Source of the DNA: an uncultured Desulfovibrio sp.
GTDB lineage: Bacteria; Desulfobacterota; Desulfovibrionia; Desulfovibrionales; Desulfovibrionaceae
Length of the DNA: 64,000 nucleotides
Direction of reading: 5' to 3'
Assembly (NCBI GenBank): GCA_913063155.1
Contig: CAJXYU010000003.1
Coordinates: 434,001-498,000, forward strand
A program made the translations under genes and the position numbers. The notes under the pieces are model-generated. The model was not told where the DNA came from, ran no database searches, and worked only from the letters and a program-made list of their open reading frames with translations. This document shows, one piece after another, positions 1 through 7,619 of the stretch (positions within the stretch are counted from its first letter, which is position 1; each line of letters begins with the position of its first letter).

Positions 1-423
1 CTGGCCATTGATGAAAAACGCAAACATTTCGAAGCTGCCCTGTGGCACAGGAAGGCGGATGTCCGGGAGCAGGTCCTGGAGCAGGTCTGGTTCAAAGGAG
101 TGCACTCCAACGTGGGCGGAGGGTATTCGCGGACCGGCCTCTCGGACATAGCCCTGGAATGGCTGGCGGCAAAGGCGGTCAAACACGGCCTGGATCTCAA
201 AGCAATGGAACTGGCCCCCGTTCCGGCGGAGGAACGCGAAGAGTCGTGGAAAGGAGCATATAAGATATTGAAACCATTCCACCGCCCCATCGGCCAAACA
301 TACCCCCAGGGACCGACAGACGAAGCCATCCACCAGACCGTGGCCGACCTGTACAAAAACGGCTACCGCCCACGGAATCTTGTCGAGTATATGGAAGCCG
401 GAAAACCCTTAATCGTAAAATAG
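1..423 (+). CDS. DUF2235 domain protein, C-terminal part (5' end outside window)
   Basis: The reading frame is open from base 1, so the true start lies upstream. The visible 140 residues hold the C-terminal hallmark of DUF2235, the alpha/beta-hydrolase-like domain also found in type VI secretion phospholipase effectors: ALDEKR-like IDEKRKHFEAALW, then WFKGVHSNVGGGYSRTGLSDIALEW, in which the His of the HSNVGGGY segment is expected to be the catalytic histidine. The remainder, to VEYMEAGKPLIVK, is a short soluble tail. No neighbouring secretion genes are visible, so whether it is an effector, a housekeeping lipase or another hydrolase cannot be decided here. The family assignment is from motif memory. 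Confidence 0.8.
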   Translation: MAIDEKRKHFEAALWHRKADVREQVLEQVWFKGVHSNVGGGYSRTGLSDIALEWLAAKAVKHGLDLKAMELAPVPAEEREESWKGAYKILKPFHRPIGQTYPQGPTDEAIHQTVADLYKNGYRPRNLVEYMEAGKPLIVK

Positions 424-461
424 GCGAAAAGGACTCCCGATGAACGACATGAGCTTCGCAC

Positions 462-496
462 AAAAAAGGGAGCCGCCCGGCTCCCATCTTTTTATT
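462..496. terminator. Bidirectional intrinsic terminator
   Basis: A GC-rich hairpin (GGGAGCC-GCCC-GGCTCCC, 468-485) is flanked by an A run on the left and a T-rich run on the right. It therefore works in both directions, between the convergent DUF2235 and FmdB genes. Confidence 0.85.
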
Positions 497-532
497 TCTC
501 CCCGTTGCCCGACCGGGCAATCTCTAGACCTT

Positions 533-739
533 TCACCCGCCCCCGCCGACGCCGGATGGCATGAGCGGCATCCTCCAGTCTCCGGATTCGGCCGTTCCCG
601 TCTTGGCCTTGCAGGCGGACATGAGCTTCTCGGTCTTGGGCGAACCACATTTGGGACACTTCGGGCATTCATCGCGGTTGAAGACCAGCTCTTCAAATTC
701 AAAGCCGCACTCGCGGCACTTGTATTCATAAATAGGCAT
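533..739 (-). CDS. FmdB-family zinc ribbon protein
   Basis: This is a 68-residue protein starting MPIYEYKCRECGFEFEELV, the signature of the FmdB (CxxC_CXXC_SSSS) zinc ribbon. Two CxxC pairs (CREC and CPKC) bind one zinc. The tail is short and glycine-rich. The family is often annotated as a putative regulatory protein after FmdB of methylotrophs, but its biochemical role is not established. The start is supported by a GGGGGGAG ribosome binding site. A paralogue with the same N-terminal half but a serine/cysteine-rich tail lies at 40385-40636. Confidence 0.9.
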   Translation of the reverse strand: MPIYEYKCRECGFEFEELVFNRDECPKCPKCGSPKTEKLMSACKAKTGTAESGDWRMPLMPSGVGGGG

Positions 740-816
740 AATCGCTCCCCCCCGAAATGGATGGACTCCATATGAAAAGGATGATCATTGCACCGTGATA
801 GTCAAGCGCAGCCTCA

Positions 817-890
817 TTGCACAAAAACAGGCCCTATTGTGCAAAGCATTGCGCAGAAAACTGCACAAAACGTTTAAGCACATATGCACA
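817..890 (+). promoter_or_regulatory. Upstream activator sites of the zraP promoter (inferred)
   Basis: Two dyads built on TTGTGCA/TGCACAA lie 60-115 bases before the -24 element. TTGCACAA and TTGTGCAA are separated by 12 bases (817-844), and TTGCGCAG-AAAA-CTGCACAA (849-868) has one mismatch. A further half site TGCACA sits at 885-890. The positions, about -125 and -98 from the expected start, are typical for a sigma-54 activator. The ZraR-like protein encoded downstream is the obvious candidate to bind. Confidence 0.6.
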
Positions 891-929
891 TATCAGAACA
901 ACATTTTGTTTTAATTAGTTTTTATTTTT

Positions 930-945
930 TGGCACGGCTAATGCT
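930..945 (+). promoter_or_regulatory. Sigma-54 (-24/-12) promoter of zraP
   Basis: TGGCACGGCTAATGCT matches the sigma-54 consensus TGGCACG-N4-TTGCW with one deviation and exact GG to GC spacing. Transcription should start near 956, leaving a leader of about 60 bases before the zraP start. Confidence 0.85.
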
Positions 946-1018
946 TTACACCAAACCAGTAAGACACAATTTATGGAACTCTCCTTGAAAGAGTCTCCAC
1001 CCCATGGAGGGAAAGACC

Positions 1019-1513
1019 ATGACCAGGAAAAATATCCTTATCACGTCGCTGAGCATCATTGCTCTGTTGGCAATGGCTTCCCTGTCCTTTGCAGGCCAGG
1101 GTCACGGTCGGGGATACGGTCACGGCTACATGAGCGGCAAGGGCTGCGGATACGGAGTCATGTCCTACTACAGCGACCTGACCCCGGAAAAACAGGCCGC
1201 CGTGGATAAAATCGTTGAAAAACACAGCGCCAAGCAGCTGGAACTGCGGGACAAGATGTGGGCCAAGCATGCCACGCTGGAGGCCATGATCAACGCAGGG
1301 AACGCTGATGAAGCCAAGATCAGCAAGCTGATCAGCGAAATGAGCGCTCTGCGCGACCAGATGTGGGAAAACCGCAACGCCTTGCGCACGGAGCTTGAAA
1401 AGGAAACCGGCATCGTCATGCACAACCGCTCCTTAGGACGCGGCGGATATGGTCCTGGTACCTGTTATGACTCGGATGGACAGGGACGTGGCCGCGGCAT
1501 GAACCGCTGGTAA
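1019..1513 (+). CDS. zraP: ZraP-like periplasmic metal-responsive protein
   Basis: This is a 164-residue secreted protein of the Spy/CpxP/ZraP superfamily. A signal peptide (MTRKN... to about ASLSFA) is followed by a glycine/histidine-rich stretch (GQGHGRGYGHGY) likely to bind metal, then a helical hairpin with the LTPEKQA version of the LTxxQ motif and charged amphipathic helices, and a Gly/Arg-rich tail. In enterobacteria ZraP is a zinc-dependent periplasmic chaperone that also restrains the ZraS kinase, and the kinase and regulator follow here. The start at 1019 is chosen because GGAGGG sits six bases upstream; an ATG at 1004 lies before that site. Expression is predicted from the sigma-54 promoter at 930-945. 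Confidence 0.85.
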   Translation: MTRKNILITSLSIIALLAMASLSFAGQGHGRGYGHGYMSGKGCGYGVMSYYSDLTPEKQAAVDKIVEKHSAKQLELRDKMWAKHATLEAMINAGNADEAKISKLISEMSALRDQMWENRNALRTELEKETGIVMHNRSLGRGGYGPGTCYDSDGQGRGRGMNRW

Positions 1514-1677
1514 CCAATAAAAGATTTCGTTAACCCGGAAAGCAGGAATGATTCGGGGCGGTCGGGATTGGCTCGATCGTCCCGTTTCTCCGTAGAAACA
1601 ACCTGCCGCCATTTCCAAATTTCAAGGCACGATGGTATCGGAAAGAAACACTTTCCAACAGGAGTGAAGTTGAAGTC

Positions 1678-2502
1678 ATGATCAGAAAAATCACCTCGCT
1701 GACGAGTTTCCTGTCCTTCGCCATCACCCTGATCACCAGCGTGGTCTTGTACATCACCCCCCACGGCAGGGTGGCCTACTGGTCGGACTGGACCTTCTGG
1801 GGCCTGTCCAAGACCCAATGGTCGGACATTCACATCACAGTGGGACTGCTCTTCCTCATCGCCTCGCTTTTCCACATCTGGCTCAACTGGAATCCCATAC
1901 TGGCCTACATGAAAAACAAGGCCAGAGAGCTGGTGGTCTTCACCAAGCCCATGATCGTCAGCGTCGTGCTGACCCTCTTCGTCCTGGCCGGGACCCTTTT
2001 CCACCTGCCGCCCATGCAGCAGGTGCTCGACTTCTCCGAACACATCAAGGAAGGCCATATCGCCACTTACGGCAATCCACCCTACGGACATGCCGAACTG
2101 AGCAAGCTCACAACATTCTGCGCCCACATGGGGTTCGCCCCGGATAAGGCCGTGCAGGCCCTGCGCGCCGCGGGATACACCAACGCACTCTCTCCCGACA
2201 CCCGGTTGGTGGATCTGGCCCATGCCAACGGAGTGACTCCGCAGCAACTCTACGTCGCCATGCGCGACGCCCTGGCTGCGGCCGATCCCTTTGCCGCTCT
2301 TCCAGCTACGCCGCCGGAAGGGCTCGGCAGAACCAAGCTGGCGGACGTCTGCAAGAATTTCGGCCTCCCCTTGCGCAAAACATTGCACAAGCTCGATGCT
2401 GGTGGCATGAAGGCGACTGCCGACATGACATTGAAGGAAATCGCGGCCCGGAACGGAATTCCGCCCCGCGACGTTTACCAGCAGCTCAGAAAAACGGATT
2501 AG
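1678..2502 (+). CDS. DUF4405 membrane protein with C-terminal helical repeats
   Basis: This is a 274-residue protein with three to four N-terminal membrane helices (about 8-28, 52-72 and 90-110). It carries histidines H29, H52 and H66 in positions that in DUF4405 and related cytochrome-like proteins can ligate heme b; heme binding is inference. The soluble C-terminal half is a duplication of roughly 60 residues. Residues 139-199 and 214-274 both end in an (E/D)-(L/I)-A-x-x-N-G-(V/I)-x-P-(Q/R)-x-(L/V)-Y pattern. It sits between zraP and the kinase gene and runs four bases ahead of it, so it is probably part of the same envelope stress response. Its exact role is unknown. Confidence 0.75.
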   Translation: MIRKITSLTSFLSFAITLITSVVLYITPHGRVAYWSDWTFWGLSKTQWSDIHITVGLLFLIASLFHIWLNWNPILAYMKNKARELVVFTKPMIVSVVLTLFVLAGTLFHLPPMQQVLDFSEHIKEGHIATYGNPPYGHAELSKLTTFCAHMGFAPDKAVQALRAAGYTNALSPDTRLVDLAHANGVTPQQLYVAMRDALAAADPFAALPATPPEGLGRTKLADVCKNFGLPLRKTLHKLDAGGMKATADMTLKEIAARNGIPPRDVYQQLRKTD

Positions 2503-2505
2503 TCG

Positions 2506-4386
2506 ATGGAGATACATTCCCGGAAAGACAACGAACAGGGCCCGATGGTCGCCCTTGTCCTGGCTCTCATCGTGCTCGGCGTGGGAAGCCTTTTCCTGAC
2601 CTGGAAAAGCATCGCCCGCCAGCGCGCCCTGGTGGAGAACAACCTGTTCCTTTCCGGCGGGTCCATTGTTCGGGGCGTGGAATCCAACCTCATGCGCATC
2701 GTACGCAGTATGGCCGGAAACCGCGCGGTGCTTCCCATGTTTCCCACCCTGGCCCGCGACCTTTTCGAGGAATTGGCCCAATCCGACGACTTTCTGTTCA
2801 TTGCCATCTACGACGAAAAAGGCGGGGTGCTGGTCACCTCCGAAAAAGAAGGCAAGACCCCCAAGATAGATTTCAGCAACACGCACGAAACCGTGCTCAA
2901 CTCGGGCCAGACCTGGCATTTCATGAGCACGATAGAGAAACGTGAAATCCTGGTTTCCGGCCTGCGCCTGCGCCCGGCCATCTCCGCGTTGCTGGCCCCG
3001 GAAGAACAGACGCTTTCCCCGGCGGAAAAACCATCCGGAGAACAGTCCAACCAGACGGAGAGCACACGGCAGAAGCCGGGAAACAAGGACCAGGAAGCCC
3101 CGGACAACAGCCGCATGCAGCACGGTCGGAATATGGGTCAAAACACCTCCATGCGGAACATGCGCAACAAGACTTATCTGGTCATCGGACTCAACGCGGA
3201 CCGCCACCTGGCCCAGTTCAAGCAGTACCGCCGCGCGGCCATGCTCCAAACCGGCTACGTGTTCCTTGCCGCGGTAGTACTCTGGTCCCTGACCTTTGCC
3301 TACCTGCGCAGGCGCGACCAGGGAAAGAGGCTGGTTCGCCTGGAGCAGTTCCAGAATCGCTTGCTGGACCACATGCCGGACGGCCTGGTCAACCTGGACA
3401 AGGATGGCCAGATCCTGGCGGCAAACGGCTCGGCAAAGAAACTGCTCGCCTCTCCGAACGAGGATAGCCCACAGGAGCTGGTGGGCCGTTTTTGGGAGGA
3501 CTTCCCGTTCGGCAGCCCGGCCGCGGACATCCGCACCGCCGACTTCGGCTGGCAGCAACACGACTACCACGGCCGGCAGTTGGAAATCCTTTCCGTGCCC
3601 TTTCCCGAGGGAGACGACACAGCTCCGGAACTGGGCCTGCGTCTCGTTCTCATCCGCGACCGCACCCGCATCCGCAGCCTGGAAGAAGACCTGAACGAAG
3701 CGCGTCGGCTGGCCGCCATCGGCTCGCTGGCGGCAGGTGTGGCCCACGAGGTGCGCAACCCGCTCAGCTCCCTACGGGGATTCGCCCAGTTCTTCGCCAC
3801 CAAACTCAAGGGGCAGGAACCGTTCGAATCCTACGCCACCACCATGGTGCAGGAATCCGACCGCCTCAACCGCGTGGTCACTGATCTGCTCTACCTGGCA
3901 CGTCCACGGGAACTTGCTCCCCAGGAAGTAGAGCTCAAAGAGGTGGGAGACACCCTCACCAAGCTCATGCGTTTCGACATGCAGCACCGCAAGGTGGAGC
4001 CGCTGTTCGATTTCGAAGCCCCGGAGGTCTGGGCCGATCCGGACGCACTGCGCCAAGTGCTCCTGAATCTCATCGCCAACAGTCTGGACGCCCTGAGCGA
4101 AGACCAGGACGGCGGAGGAACCCTGGAAATTCTGTCGCGCATCGACACGGGCGGCATCTGGGTTTCCGTACACGACAACGGCGTGGGCATGGACGAGGCG
4201 ACCAAGGCCCAAGCCCTGGAACCGTTCTTCACCGGCAAAACCACAGGCACAGGCCTGGGGCTGGCTATCGTGCACAACATCATGCGGGCCCACAAAGGGC
4301 AGGTATACATCGACTCCGACCCCGGGCAAGGAACGACCATCAGACTTTTTTTCCCAAACCCTGCTGAATCCGAAAAACAGGCGTAA
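2506..4386 (+). CDS. zraS: ZraS-like sensor histidine kinase
   Basis: This is a 626-residue membrane sensor. One membrane helix near 14-32, a periplasmic domain to about 245 and a second helix (about 247-264) lead to a PAS domain (about 285-390), a HisKA domain with the phospho-acceptor in GVAHEVRNP (H414), and an HATPase_c domain with N, DNGVGM and TGLGLAIV boxes. The periplasmic part contains a polar Glu/Gln/Lys/Pro-rich insert (about 165-220) not expected in E. coli ZraS. No good ribosome binding site precedes the chosen ATG; an internal ATG at 2545, just before the first helix, is a possible alternative. It pairs with the response regulator immediately downstream. Confidence 0.85.
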   Translation: MEIHSRKDNEQGPMVALVLALIVLGVGSLFLTWKSIARQRALVENNLFLSGGSIVRGVESNLMRIVRSMAGNRAVLPMFPTLARDLFEELAQSDDFLFIAIYDEKGGVLVTSEKEGKTPKIDFSNTHETVLNSGQTWHFMSTIEKREILVSGLRLRPAISALLAPEEQTLSPAEKPSGEQSNQTESTRQKPGNKDQEAPDNSRMQHGRNMGQNTSMRNMRNKTYLVIGLNADRHLAQFKQYRRAAMLQTGYVFLAAVVLWSLTFAYLRRRDQGKRLVRLEQFQNRLLDHMPDGLVNLDKDGQILAANGSAKKLLASPNEDSPQELVGRFWEDFPFGSPAADIRTADFGWQQHDYHGRQLEILSVPFPEGDDTAPELGLRLVLIRDRTRIRSLEEDLNEARRLAAIGSLAAGVAHEVRNPLSSLRGFAQFFATKLKGQEPFESYATTMVQESDRLNRVVTDLLYLARPRELAPQEVELKEVGDTLTKLMRFDMQHRKVEPLFDFEAPEVWADPDALRQVLLNLIANSLDALSEDQDGGGTLEILSRIDTGGIWVSVHDNGVGMDEATKAQALEPFFTGKTTGTGLGLAIVHNIMRAHKGQVYIDSDPGQGTTIRLFFPNPAESEKQA

Positions 4387-4391
4387 GCGAC

Positions 4392-5795
4392 ATGACGGAC
4401 AAAACTATTCTCATTGTTGACGACGAACCCGGCCATCGCATGATGGTCCGGGCCGTGCTGGAAGACACGGACTGGCGTGTCCTGGAAGCAGACTCAGGCG
4501 AAAACGCGCTGGAACTGCTGGCCCAGGAATCCATGGAAACGGACAACGGTCATCCAGCCACGCCGGACGTGGCTTTGGTGGACATGAAAATGCCGGGCAT
4601 GGACGGTCTGGAACTGCTGCGCGAGCTGCAGTCCCGCAGACCGGGACTGCCCGTGGTGCTACTCACGGCTTTCGGCAGCGTGGGCTCGGCGGTGGACGCC
4701 ATGAAGAAAGGCGCGTTCGACTACCTGACCAAGCCGGCGGACAACGAAGAACTCAAGGCAGTGGTCGGCAAGGCCCGGGAATACCGTCTGCTGCTGTTGG
4801 AAAACGCCCGGCTGCGCGAGGAAGTGGACGGTGGACACGTGGAGTTCATCGGCGCAAGCCCGGGCGTACAGCATGTGCGCGACCTCATCAATCAGGCCGG
4901 CCCCTCCGAAGCCACGGTGCTCATCCTCGGGGAGTCCGGCACAGGCAAGGAATTGGTCGCTGAAGGCCTGCACCGGGCCAGCAACCGAGCCGACCGGCCG
5001 CTCATCAAGGTCAACTGCGCGGCCCTGCCCGACGACCTCCTGGAATCCGAACTCTTCGGTTACGAAAAAGGAGCCTTCACAGGAGCCATCAAAGACAAGC
5101 CGGGCCGCTTTCAGCTGGCAAACGGCGGCACCCTATTTCTGGACGAAATCGGAGAAATGCCCGGAGCGCTCCAGGCCAAACTCCTGCGTGCGCTGCAGGA
5201 AAAGATCGTGGAACCGCTGGGCAGCGTTAAGCCGGTACACACGGACGTGCGCATCATCGCCGCCACAAACCGGGATCTGAAAAAGGAAGTGGAGGCCGGT
5301 CGCTTCCGTGAAGACCTCTTCTACCGCCTGGCCGTGCTGGAAATAAAGATTCCGCCTCTGCGCAGCCGCCGCGAGGACTTGCCTCTGCTGGTCAGCTTTC
5401 TGCTACGCAAGCTGGGCAACAAGAACAACAAGGCCATCCGCACCGTGACTCCGGCCTTTCTGGACGCCCTGTCCCACTACGACTGGCCCGGCAACGTGCG
5501 CGAACTGGAGAACGTGTTGGAGAGAGCACTGATCCTGTCGCGATCGGACGCCCTGAGCCCGGAACTGCTGCCGCCCCAATTCCACGGAGTGGACCCGGAT
5601 TACCAAACCGCTGTGGAGGAGCACGGCATCGCCGCCTACAGCCCGGCCTCACTGGAGGAGGCCGAAAAAATGGCCATTATCCGGGCGCTGGAAGAAAACG
5701 GTGGACACCGCGAACGCACGGCCGAAGCGCTGGGCATCAGCCGGCGCACCCTGCAATACAAACTCAAGAAATTCGGGCTGACCAGACGGCAGTAA
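4392..5795 (+). CDS. zraR: ZraR-like sigma-54-dependent response regulator
   Basis: This is a 467-residue NtrC-family activator. It has a receiver domain (1-125, phospho-acceptor D64 in LVDMKMPG), an AAA+ domain with Walker A GESGTGKE (180-187), the sigma-54-contacting GAFTGA loop (227-232) and Walker B LFLDEIGEM, and a C-terminal Fis-type helix-turn-helix (RTAEALGISRRTLQYKLKKFG). It starts five bases after the kinase stop. It is the expected activator of the sigma-54 promoter at 930-945, and, by site similarity, of the one at 9360-9375. The intact GAFTGA means it should activate sigma-54 promoters directly. Confidence 0.9.
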   Translation: MTDKTILIVDDEPGHRMMVRAVLEDTDWRVLEADSGENALELLAQESMETDNGHPATPDVALVDMKMPGMDGLELLRELQSRRPGLPVVLLTAFGSVGSAVDAMKKGAFDYLTKPADNEELKAVVGKAREYRLLLLENARLREEVDGGHVEFIGASPGVQHVRDLINQAGPSEATVLILGESGTGKELVAEGLHRASNRADRPLIKVNCAALPDDLLESELFGYEKGAFTGAIKDKPGRFQLANGGTLFLDEIGEMPGALQAKLLRALQEKIVEPLGSVKPVHTDVRIIAATNRDLKKEVEAGRFREDLFYRLAVLEIKIPPLRSRREDLPLLVSFLLRKLGNKNNKAIRTVTPAFLDALSHYDWPGNVRELENVLERALILSRSDALSPELLPPQFHGVDPDYQTAVEEHGIAAYSPASLEEAEKMAIIRALEENGGHRERTAEALGISRRTLQYKLKKFGLTRRQ

Positions 5796-5819
5796 AAACG
5801 GGGTGAGATACCGACTTTC

Positions 5820-5854
5820 AGGGCCCGTGCACGTTTGAAGCGTGTTCGGGCCCT
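5820..5854 (+). terminator. Strong hairpin after zraR, possible terminator
   Basis: Arms AGGGCCCG and CGGGCCCT enclose a second stem CACG/CGTG around a 7-base loop. There is no T run, so it may act as a transcript-stabilising end or a non-canonical terminator. Confidence 0.5.
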
Positions 5855-5961
5855 GCTGCGCCGCACATCGGACTATTTTCCGACGCTCGCAATAACCAAC
5901 TTCCTTTGGATTGTTTTTTTCCGTATGCTGTACGCAAAGAACAAGCTTGAGGAATACCGAC

Positions 5962-7026
5962 ATGCAAGAAGGAACCCCCGTTGCAGCGCAGGTCGCTGCC
6001 ATTCCGCCGAAGATCCGCGAACAGGCCAAGGCGCTGGTGACCAAGCGGTTCAAGTACATCCAGGACCGAGACAACACCTTCAAGGCTCTGGCCCACATCG
6101 GGTTGGAGCGGGCCATGCTCGACATGGTCAACAACCCCGGCGACTTCGAGACCGAGCCGATTCAGGGCGGAGACAGCGCAGCAAAGGCGCTCGACCCTCT
6201 GGACATCCTGCGCAAGGAACTCCAGCTCCCGGCTTTGCCCCAGGTCTTCCTGGAGCTGCAACAGGCCATCAACGCACCCAACACTTCGTCCGACGACCTT
6301 GCCAAGATCATCAGCCAGGACCCGAGCCTGACCGCTTTCCTGCTGCGCATGGTCAACTCGGCTTTCTACAGCCTGCCCATCCAGATCGACACCATCACCC
6401 GCGCAGTGACCGTGGTCGGCGTGAACCAGCTGACCACCCTGGCCGTGGGCACCTCCGTTCTCAGCCTCTTCAAGGACGTCCCCGAGGAAATCGTCAACAT
6501 GGAACGGTTCTGGAAACATTCCATCGGGGTAGGCATCATCGCCCGCAAGCTGTGCAAACTCTCGGGCCAGGGCGACCCGGAACGCAGCTTCGTGGCCGGA
6601 TTGTTGCACGACATCGGACAACTCGTACTGCTCAAGACCGTGCCCGCACGGGCAGGCGGTGTCATCAACCACGGCCGCAACAACCAGATGCTGCTCTTCG
6701 AGGCGGAAAAGGAACTGCTCGGGTTCGACCACGCCACCTTGGGCGGCATGCTCCTGCGCAAATGGAATTTCCCCTATGTCCTGGTTTCGGCAGTGCTGGA
6801 ACACCACCAGCCCAAGCGTAACCAGAAGGAGGCCGAACCCAAACTGGTGCATTGCGCCGAAACCATCGCCACGGGGCTGGGCATCGGCTCCAGCGGCGAG
6901 TTCTTCACCCAGCCGCCCGACCGCGCCGTGTGGGAATCCCTGGAGCTGACTCCCGACAAGCTTGAGATTCTGATCGAGGATCTGGATGAGGAGTTGGATG
7001 AAGCGTTCAGCATTCTGATAGCGTGA
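5962..7026 (+). CDS. HDOD domain protein
   Basis: This is a 354-residue soluble protein built around an HDOD domain (about 75-290), the metal-independent relative of HD phosphohydrolases. Characteristic segments are LPALPQVFLELQQAI, DPSLTAFLLRMVNSAFY and GLLHDIGQL. HDOD proteins serve as signalling or scaffold modules in motility, DNA uptake or cyclic-nucleotide networks; no output domain is attached here. The start is placed at MQEGTP, where GAGG lies upstream. It stands alone between the zra locus and nfu, with one of the dispersed repeats immediately after its stop. Confidence 0.8.
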   Translation: MQEGTPVAAQVAAIPPKIREQAKALVTKRFKYIQDRDNTFKALAHIGLERAMLDMVNNPGDFETEPIQGGDSAAKALDPLDILRKELQLPALPQVFLELQQAINAPNTSSDDLAKIISQDPSLTAFLLRMVNSAFYSLPIQIDTITRAVTVVGVNQLTTLAVGTSVLSLFKDVPEEIVNMERFWKHSIGVGIIARKLCKLSGQGDPERSFVAGLLHDIGQLVLLKTVPARAGGVINHGRNNQMLLFEAEKELLGFDHATLGGMLLRKWNFPYVLVSAVLEHHQPKRNQKEAEPKLVHCAETIATGLGIGSSGEFFTQPPDRAVWESLELTPDKLEILIEDLDEELDEAFSILIA

Positions 7027-7030
7027 CGAA

Positions 7031-7146
7031 CCGCTGAAAAACGCACGTATGCCATGTTGCTGCAAAAGGCTCAAATCCTCGCGTACCGTAAAAGTACGCT
7101 GCGCCCTTGAACATTTTGGGGCATTGCCTTCACGCTTTTTGAGCGG
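7031..7146 (-). repeat. Dispersed intergenic repeat, copy 1 (inverted)
   Basis: A 116-base element bounded by inverted ends (CCGCTGAAAAACG near 7031 and CGCTTTTTGAGCGG at 7133-7146). Read on the minus strand it contains the shared core GCAGCGTAC-N6-GTACGCGAGGATTTGA and TTTTGCAGCAACA also found in the copies at 7485, 9128 and 28775. Confidence 0.7.
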
Positions 7147-7228
7147 CTTCTTGAGTGGGCGGCTTCAATTGACACACAACTGATAAGCGCCTATTTCAGC
7201 AGCACGTAATCAAAGAATGGAGTTGAAT

Positions 7229-7450
7229 ATGCGCGAAAAAGTTGAAGCTGTTCTGGACAAGGTCCGCCCCATGCTGCAGGCGGACGGCGGCGATGTGGAA
7301 CTGGTGGAAGTGACGGACGACGGCATCGTCAAGGTCCGCCTCCAGGGCGCCTGCAAAGGCTGTCCCATGTCCCAGATGACCCTCAAGAACGGCATTGAAC
7401 GCACGCTGCTCAAGATGCTGCCCGAAATCAAGGGCGTTGAAGCCGTATAA
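7229..7450 (+). CDS. NifU-like Fe-S scaffold protein (Nfu domain)
   Basis: This 73-residue protein is a stand-alone NifU C-terminal domain. It starts [20 protein letters not shown], has the family's GGDVELVEV strand and the cluster-binding CKGCP motif, and is of normal length for a single-domain Nfu. Nfu proteins carry a [4Fe-4S] cluster at a dimer interface and deliver it to apo-enzymes, which suits an anaerobe rich in Fe-S proteins. The start at 7229 is preferred over the in-frame ATG at 7217 because GGAG (7219-7222) lies seven bases before it. It is flanked on both sides by copies of the dispersed repeat. Confidence 0.9.
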   Translation: MREKVEAVLDKVRPMLQADGGDVELVEVTDDGIVKVRLQGACKGCPMSQMTLKNGIERTLLKMLPEIKGVEAV

Positions 7451-7484
7451 AGCAAACGAACAACAGTATACATCCATATTTCAA

Positions 7485-7605
7485 GGCTGATCAAAAAGGT
7501 TCGAGTGCAGGGCGCGAGAAAAGATCGATCCGGTACATGCTCTTTCGGTACGTGAGGATCTGAGCTTTTCGTCGAAACGCGGCAATCGGGCCTTTTTCAG
7601 CAGCC
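7485..7605 (+). repeat. Dispersed intergenic repeat, copy 2
   Basis: A 121-base element between nfu and gltX. Its ends are inverted repeats (GGCTGATCAAAAAGG and CCTTTTTCAGCAGCC). The centre has GGTAC-N10-GGTACGTGAGGATCTGAG, matching the core of the other copies. It ends 15 bases before the gltX start and so is part of the gltX leader. Confidence 0.75.
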
Positions 7606-7619
7606 GGCAGGAGAATTCT

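Noticed and set aside
1465-3747. Open frame of 760 codons on the minus strand opposite DUF4405 and zraS
   Set aside because: It lies over well-supported genes, has no family motif or ribosome binding site, and is expected from codon bias in GC-rich DNA.
7450-7619. tRNA-like GGTTCGA sequence near 7497
   Set aside because: It is part of the dispersed repeat; no cloverleaf can be formed around it.
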